DNA from: Fasciolopsis buskii
Taxonomy: Eukaryota > Platyhelminthes > Trematoda > Plagiorchiida > Fasciolidae
Assembly (NCBI GenBank): GCA_008360955.1
Contig: LUCM01001571.1
Coordinates: forward strand, 73,881-137,880
Direction: 5' to 3'
Length of the DNA stretch: 64,000 bases
Part shown: piece after piece, positions 53,901-62,900 of the stretch
Layout: each line of letters starts with the position of its first letter
How positions within the stretch are numbered: the stretch's first letter is position 1
The notes under the pieces: model-generated
Databases searched by the model: none
The model's input: the letters and a program-made list of their open reading frames with translations, nothing else
Told to the model about the DNA's origin: nothing
Translations under genes and position numbers: made by a program

Positions 53901-56900
53901 CCCTTGTAAGCTTTCTCGCTGACCGCTGCTTCGGTGAAAATTAGTCGTATCATTGAGCTCTTCCTGTAGGGTCTTTGATGAACAAATTTTCATGGCTCTT
54001 GAAACTATCTTATCAGATTCATTTTCTGCCATAACGGTTCAAAGCTATAAAATGTCATGTACTGACCCGTTCAAGTCTCTTTTCTCTGAACCGAACATAG
54101 ATAGTAACACGTTCAGACTCTGGTCACCGCATTCACCCTGTCCAAACGTTTACGTTCATTTACAAACTGTTGCCTAGCCAATCCAAGCACATTGAACTAA
54201 GACCACGCGGGATTGCTGAAACTCTACTGATCATCCATGTGATTTCCAATCTCTTTTCACCAATTTTCCTGGTTCATGCCTTACAAATACCAAGGCCTAC
54301 ATCAACATATATACAATCATACATCAGCACAACACAGATGTATCGATTTTATTGTCACGAGCCTGATGACATTTGCGACTAATCTCCTTCACCGGAGATG
54401 TGGTATCATGTCCGAGTCACTTCACACCACGCAACCATGCATACATCAATGAAATCGAAGCAGTCATTCTTTATCCCCTGTTTCACGACTTGTGAACTCT
54501 AATTGCAAACTTAAAAACTTAAAGGGCAATGGTTGGCCTGAATTATATTCTTGATACGACTTTGGGCGTTTTTCATACAATCTTTTTTGGCAGTCAAGTG
54601 ATGCAAAATGTACTGCGGCGGATGTCATAGGGCCAGCCGATTTGGAAGGGTAACCATTGAAACTTAAGTATGATGTCAAAAAATCAATCTAATTGGCACG
54701 GTATGTCGGTTGACAGAGAATAAATACATGATACAAATACTCGGTCGAGGCCACGTCTGGGTTTGGTTCGCAACGGTCTTACAATACTCAAATCGACCAA
54801 ACTAAAAATGCGTTTACAAAATACTCACAACAAACGAGTGATTATGTTTGCTTACCGAGAACATTGGTGCTGTCCACGTATTTAGGCCGTACGGCTTCGT
54901 AGTTTTCCAATTCTGCTGACTGGACCGGGGAAGCCACGGTTTCGTTCCGCGATTCGTTCATCTCGATGGCAGCCATGGTAGTTGTGATAAGATTTGTCTC
55001 TTCGTTTATCCGACTAAGGTTGTCCAGTTTGACATATTTCGGCCGTTTGTGAACAGTGACAAATTCACTTTGTTGCTGTTGAAGACATGCCTGAACAATA
55101 TTTTCCGGAAACAGATTCCTAATTTGGAAGAAAATCGAAAGTTTCGGGGTGATTATTATCATTATTACTATTATTATTAACTAAAACACGGAACTGTAAT
55201 ATTGTGGTTTCCACTGGTCTGGAAAAACAGTAGGTTCATCGGCCAGCTATTTGTTTCAACAATCTTTGGGACCAATCTATCCTCGCAAAAGGGGCTAGGC
55301 TGAACAAATTAAAAGGGGAATCACATACTCGAACGTATTCTCTAGTATTTGTACTATATCCAAAGGTTTTGTTTTGCCGATTCAATCAAATTTTACGATT
55401 GCTTTAATGATAGTTTATGTGCAAACACACGTTAGGTTCTTTGCATTCGTTCCGTCGGGAGAGAAATTTTACGATCTTACTTGTGATTGATCCGTCCGCG
55501 TTCATAACGAAACAGCAAAGCGAAGAAAAAATGGTTCTCCGTCATTTATTTTTTTTTTGCTTATCGCTTATCAATAAGCTATTAGGCAGACATTCAGTGA
55601 ATGGCTACGAAAAAAGCAATATAATTCCTTTTGGGCGACGGAATTTTAGTCTATTCCCCTGGACTAATTCGCTCATCACCCAAAATCCGTCAAAGTTGAT
55701 CTACATTTCGTTGATGCTCACAAACATTTGACGAGTTTGCTCTCTATCCGGCATGGATGATGACTGGAAAACCTTAGTGAATAGTCCCGAGTTTGGCATA
55801 CATGACGAGTTGTGAAGAATAAGTATGACCGAAAATCGGACAGTATTTCCATAATTTCCATGGGTTATATGCCGGATTTATGACAAGTGTTGAAAACTAT
55901 AAACAGACGATAATTGGTTTTCTTAAATGTGATCGGTTCGTAAACCCGCTGCGTCTAGTCCTAGTGGCCCTAATTATTCAGGCCCAACGTAATAGAAACC
56001 GATGGAGAGGGTAAAAGTATGATAATGCCTGCATTCGACTACGTCGACGACTGCGCGACTGAGGCAATCTTATCCTCCCCATTTGGTCTTCCCTAAGTCA
56101 CTCGTTTTTATTGCCCATAGTGACCAAGAAGTTGTACAGCTATAGCCAGCAAAAATGCTGTATGGACCCCACCGTTGTCATATTCACAGTTTGCATGTTG
56201 CATGATGCCAAAGTTTGGCTCCCACTGATTTGATAACCCTTACGTGACTAACAAGCACCGGTACTGCAAACTCTATTTAAATTGGCGTCTTTCCATCGGG
56301 TCGACGCCCCATGTCGAATAAATGTCTTGTAATTTGATGGCAATACACCGTTCTACGGCTTGGTTGATAACCAAAACGTTTTATATCATACTATGTCAAC
56401 ATCAAACTGACCAGTGGAAAACTGCTAAATTCCTTGATGCACTACGAATCTTCGTGAACGCTCCTAAGAAACGTTATGAAGCCATTAAACTCGATAAATC
56501 AACTCACAAGTTAGTTGCTTCCCCTCGCAAGCCGGTGTATGAAATACACCAAGTGGAAAGACCGTATGAGTACGAGAACGCCTCGGAGTACGGAAGATCA
56601 ATTCCCTACATACGCACTGCCCACTGACACAGGTAATACTTAGAAATTGTTTCACAGTAGCCAGTCCGCGACCATCCGTGAGTCTATGCGTGCCCTAACC
56701 ATTGGATTTTCTGGAGTACGTCGAGTTAGGTTACCGGTTTGTAGTTCCGGAGATGAAACAGAGCGATGGCCGGAAACTTCACGCGGTATGGTCACTTATG
56801 AAAGTCCTTGGCGTTCGTTCGCTCCGGATAGTTCCGTTTTTTTTTGTTGTCTTTCGGCATGCTTGCACTTATATAGTTTGTCCCTTAAACTTAGATGTGC

Positions 56901-59900
56901 AGAGTAGCGAACAAAACCAGTTTAAAGGTTTTCGCACGAATCGTCCTAGTATCGATGTGTTTCAAATACGGAACATATAAACGGTGAAAGGGCAGTATGC
57001 CTGAAGCATTCTTTTTCGATCAGCATGTGATTAGCAATCTTTTTATAGGTCACTGGATTTTGCCGTATCACAGACCGGTGTTCATACCGGAAAGTAGACA
57101 GATCCGGTAGCCAATACTGACTAACGAGTTGCCAAGTTTCCACGATTTCCGATGATGTCTGCATTAGTCATGTTTGTTGGTTTGTTATTCCGAGGAAATA
57201 CTGGATCACTCAAGAGACGATGTGGAAATGAACAACTTTTCCGCGTTGGTTGTAGTCGAATAATGGAGGAGGCATACAAAGTCACACTTGTTTACCATTC
57301 CATCCTCGAATGCTTTCTCATTGCTGTCTTTTCTTGTCAACACATTTTGATAATAGAACATTTGTAGACGAAAGTCGTGGATAAAGCTGTTAGTAAAAAT
57401 ATTCGCCATGAATTTTGGAAAGACGATATCATATCGGCTACGCCAGGTGATACTACGACTGTCATACTGTCTAATGTTGTGCACTAAAAATCGTGTAATG
57501 TCGAAATCGTGCGTATATATTTTGCGAAATAGCAAACATTTACCACGGAGTTTCAGATCACCCGATTGCGCATATGTACATGTGCGTCACATTCACCCGG
57601 TGAAACAGTGATCGTAATTTATTGAATAATCCTCTAGTTTGATTTTACGCTTACTTTCCTTGCCGCGTCACCTTGACTCTGCTCAGTTAAGGTGACCATT
57701 TTGGACGATGGAGACACGATTCCAGCAATAAAAAATAGCAAACATTAAACCCACAGATTGGAAAAAAGATTGCTTTTCCCCTATTCAAAAGGTGGATTCA
57801 ACATGTAGGCCAATCGAATTGGACAAATTTCGGGGGCCTAAAATTTGCTTTCAAACTTGTCCAATGAAGTCAGTCATTTTTGTTTTGTTACATTTTCTGA
57901 ATGAACGACTTCTCGACCTCACTTTGCATGCTACGGATGATACGATCAACGTCAGGATGGTACAAAAGAAATACTTTCCGTGCATGCAAGTCACCTTGAA
58001 ATCGGACAAAGATAACACGGGTTGGAAAGAAAAGCACACACACGCACGCACACGCCCACACACATGCACACACCTCATCAAATCCAGCAATGAGTCCAAT
58101 GTTTCCGGGCGCCGAACAGCTATGGTTCCCTCGCCCATGGCTTGCTTGATGTTTGCATTACCCGGACGAATTGTGAGTACCAAAGCTATCCCAAGCACAA
58201 CAGCAAGGGCAGTTGTGACCACGTAGTAGATCAGAGCATACATGCCAATCTTTCCACTGGACTTTGGGTCCAGACCGGCCAAACCTACAAGGAAAATTGA
58301 TAAACGGAAATCATCACGAGGGGTAAGTAGAAGTGATGAAAAAGTAGAACATTCGGTGTGAATTTATGGCGATGTTAACAGTTCAGGATATAATTAACCA
58401 AGTAATTGAATTAATTCCTTGAAAATTACCACTGAGCATATTGAGAAGACACAAGTTGGCGAACAAGCTCGTTTCAGTGATTCCTACTCATGCCATTACA
58501 TCACTATATATATCTTGACAAAATATTTTCACTATTGGAAGGATTGGATTAGTCATTTACAAATATGGGAGGGGAAGGGATTTGTGGTGTTAATTGTTTT
58601 GTTGTCTAGGGTTTGTATTGGGACGGGGGGTGGTCCAAGGGAGTTGACTAATCCAATCCTTCCTATAGTGAAAATATTTTGTCAAGATATATATAGTGAT
58701 GTAATGGCATGAGTACGAATCACCGAAAACGAGCTTGTTCGCCAACTTGTGTTTCCTTAATTGAATTAAGTTTAGAAGTTTCGAACGCGTCATCTACGAG
58801 GATTTTGTCGATGCTCATGCACCGTGTGTGTTTAATGTTCAGAGACATCAATTGCTGAAACACTATCCGGCAATTAGAAATGCAGAACTTTATTCGTAGT
58901 TTACAAATTGGTCTACAATTAAATCATGAAAAACAATTACTTGTAATTATGTGGCAATATAGTGATGAATTTTACAGGACTAGATCATTTAGCTAAAAAG
59001 AGTGTTCTGTGCCCAAACGAAAAACGAACAAACGTGGGATGTCAGTTATTGTCTCGCCTGGTGTTTCTCTTTGGCTTGAAGGCAGGGAGGTAAGGGAAGT
59101 TGACCGGCCACGGCAAACGGTTTTCAACTGCATCGAGGAGAACGGAGTCTCTAACCACGTGCACTTATCCATAGTTGATTGTCATTCAATGCAGTTCCCA
59201 GTGAATCCAGCCGACCGCTCTCCACGTGTTACTTAGCTAATATGCAAGTTGTAACCGTTAGCCAGTAATCATTTTGATTAGTTCTAAGAATTTACGATTT
59301 GGGCTTTTATATTAATACATTATAAAATATATCGTTGCAAACTGATCACACAAGTAATTCGTTATTTTCCACTGACATGTTTCTGTACGACAAAGGAAAA
59401 CAACAGAGCTCATAGGAAAGAGACATTCAGTGATAGAAAAAGAGCACCGGTTTTTGTTCTTCTCGCCATGTCTCGGAATTGATAGGCCAGATAAACAATT
59501 TTGCATTTCACACCGGCATTCGCTCAAATTGATGTCCATGATGCTTATTACTCTTAGGGGAATTTTATTGTGACTAAATGTTCCAGAAAATATTTGGTAT
59601 GGTATAATAGTCCATAATTGAAATAACCGATAGTAAGTGATCCTCATCTATCCAGCTGTGTTACTAAGCGGTCGGAGAGAAGAACTATTCATTCGATTCT
59701 TGTTCACATCCGTGATGCCATTTCTTAATGGTTTGGTCATTTATGTATCCAAAACACTCGGAACTTTACCTAAATCCCTCTGACATTCTACCGTTTACTG
59801 GTAGATCACGTAAAGCCGTGCTTATCTAAGCATTGGTACCAACGATTCCTCACAATTTTATCAAATGGTTTTTGATGCAATTGACGCAGTGTTGGGGTTT

Positions 59901-62900
59901 TATACAAGCTTTCGCGCTTCTGATTCAATCGGAGCATCTATGCTGATAGATAGCAGCGAGAATTTCATGTCTTGACCCTGGTCAGTATTCCAGCTAGCAA
60001 ACAAAACAGTAGTCTCCGACACTACGGAGTCAGAATAAGGCGGAAGTAAGATTCTCATTGGTTAACTATGAACAACCACACTTTTGAATGACGTGTGCGA
60101 AGTTTGGATCACGTGATCCCCACAGGCCCATGTAGGTCACTCAAAAGTAACGGTTTGGTTTTAACTGTAAATTAGGTCGTCGTTTTTGTTACGTTCAGAA
60201 TTAAGTTTGGATATTGACACAACAGAGTATTTGAAAACCAGTGGAAAACCATATTTTTATTGGACGAGATAACTGAAACGAATGTGACCTAGTCTGGTTT
60301 TCTTACAACTCAAATATTGCACAACTTTTAGGCGATTTCGATTCTTTAGAGATTTGATTAATGGTAAGTAGTCAAACGGTTTGCGATCAATGTTTAAGTG
60401 CTAACCGGTTGGGCTTTAAAACAATAGAAGTAGGAAAATCAATCACCTGCCACCAAACTGGAAACTATCAATGGAATTATAAGCATTTTGAGCATGTTCA
60501 TCAATAATTCCCCGGGAAACGAAACCAAATAGATGGTCCGTGGTGATGGGTCCACGTGGATTTTGATCAGCAAACCGATTGTCATACCGAGAATGACAGC
60601 AGCCACGGTGAGGACGACAAAAATGTTGTCTATATTTCTGAACCATTCTTTTATCTAAAAAAGTACAAATTTGTGGGAATAATCAATAAACATTTATATT
60701 ACAAACACACCAAAATTTTGCTTTTCGCAGTGTTCATAATTGTCAGCAAGTCTGGGTGCAAAAATTAAATGGTCCGCTTTTACTTTAACAGGCAAATGGA
60801 TGCTACGTGCTAAGGTTTTTACACATGATGCAACTAGTTGAAATCAGATCAGTGCAAAATTGTACGGTGGGATTCAGAAACGGAACTCTCGCAGCTCGGC
60901 ATTTGCCATACAAGAGACGCTTGTTACAACCTCATTTCGGGTTGAGTATTGCCACCATCAGACCTAGGTTTGATATCGTTATTGCGCCATATACGGTTAT
61001 CGAGAAGATCAGGTAAACGTCTGCGAATGAGCTGCAAAAAACTGGTTTCTTCTAACAATAACTGCGATCACCGTTATCTTTTTTTATCCCGAGGGTGGGT
61101 TAACTAAGATTAGCGTCTTTTTACCGAAGCATTCTTGGAGGCCTAGTCCGACGGGCCAGGATATCGCTAATGTAAGATTGTAGAACTTCCCACTGGAGGT
61201 TCAGCCCAGAATAACTGAGAATTTTAAAGCAAATAAAAAAGTACACGGCAGTTCTCACTTGCAAGCCCTAAGATTCAATCAATTTATCCAAACTAGCCTA
61301 CTTAGAGAGAGCGCAGGAAACCGTACCTTTTACCCGCCCAATCGGCTTCTCAAAGTGAAGGAAGTGACATTTGAGCACGAAAGTAATAGTGATAGGCCAG
61401 TTTGCATTAGGCCATCGGGGCCGGTCATTCAACTTTTGCGGATTATAACTCATTTTGGGCTTTGTGTGACCAAGCTGAGCAATTTAACAAGCCAAGAAGA
61501 ACTCCAATGTGAAGTTTTCACGTAAATGACAAACAAATTGGTCGCCGAATTCAACCAAATCGAGTAAGAAAGTTTAGCCAGATTTATTCTGGACTGACAG
61601 TTCACAGTTCCACATCTCATCCACAACAAGACAAACAAAACTGTCCATGTGCATGCCTCGCATAAGTGCGTAGCTGGGAAATAATCAACTTAAGTTGTAG
61701 CTCCGTTTTCGAGAGCGGGCCTAATTGACAGCACAAAGTAATCGGACAAAATGAAGGACGGAATTGTTTTAGCTCTTATCCGTCATGTGATATTTTCTAC
61801 GCAGCCGTAATCCTAAGTTCAACTAGGTGAACATCTGGTTTGCGTAAACAAAGCATTGATTTTTATCGATTCAGGTCACCCACACTGTTTTCGTTAACCG
61901 GTGCCCGATGTATGCAATGTCGAGTCCGTTTGCCGCAGGCGACTTGAGCAGACTAAACTTAAGTATACCCGTCTACAGATGCCGAATGATTGTATTTGAC
62001 TTGAAAATAAAATGACTTCTGATAAGATTCTCTGGTTGAGTTGTCCACTTTTGATTTTCCAACCGAAAACTACAGCTCGCATTCGTGAATCAGCATGTTT
62101 CACGTAACTTTGACCGAATTCGCCGTTGATATTGGTTAATGCAAAACAGTTTAGCTAAAATGGCGACAGCCAGAACGTCTAAAAAAAACGTCGAATAATC
62201 ACGAAAGGTTAAACATTGATGGATGTAAACGAATACAAATGCAAATTGCTCGTCCCTGCATGTTTGTGTCCTGTTTTCAAATTAGCCCACGTTCTCAAAT
62301 ACAAGATAGATTGTTAGTTCGCACATCCTTTGTACAAGTGTTTATTTGTGCCGGCGGATTTACTTTGCCAAAGCAACCATGGAATTCTGTGTGATGAACC
62401 GACGTAAAACTTTGTCAAATTTAGCGAAACTCAATTCCCAACCTTAAAGACACGCATTCGTTGCAAAATTGTCTATCCGTTGTCAGCTTTTTCAAGGTAG
62501 TCTTCTTCCTGTTGCTAGAAATTCCGAAAGATGTCTAGAGGTCTGGAAATGGTGTTTGTATTTGATCTTTTTGAGTTTCCCATAAAATTGGATCTTCAGG
62601 ACACAAAGCATTTCCCGAAAAAAAGAGCAGACTAGCTTTTACGTCAGCATTTGTTTTATTTTTAGGCTTTACTAGAAAGGTTTTCCAAATTTTTTGCATT
62701 TTTGTTCATGCTTTCTTTATTCACAAGCTACCTTACGTTGCTGGCAAAACGTCGACTGGAGACATGATAGGAAAATAATTGTCAAACTAGATAGAAGAAA
62801 TACGTCTATTCCTTCGGTGATAGATGACAGAAATGTGGCAAGCATTTCGGAGATACGCGAACCCAGCGATCGATGTTCAAATGACAAAATGTGAATTTAT

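Larger units (their letters stand above)
43573..54855 (-). other. Transporter intron 4 (11283 bp, the longest)
   Basis: Phase 1. It holds the two long unrecognised same-strand ORFs (51172-51636 and 53496-54032), a weak A/B-box pair at 45236-45300, a possible plus-strand exon near 49354-49419, and GT, GAT and poly-C runs. The rest shows nothing recognisable. Confidence 0.88.
55119..58073 (-). other. Transporter intron 3 (2955 bp)
   Basis: Phase 2. It begins with the GT-rich microsatellite and ends near an ATT repeat. Several open frames of 60-110 codons are present on both strands, none with a recognisable domain. Confidence 0.9.

Noticed and set aside
57792..58226. 144-codon plus-strand ORF
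   Set aside because: It is antisense to exon 3 and the CA repeat, which gives its Thr/His-rich middle.
60443..60646. Minus-strand ORF in an alternative frame of exon 2
   Set aside because: The neighbouring frame encodes the TM1-TM2 family sequence and connects in phase; this frame is a shadow.
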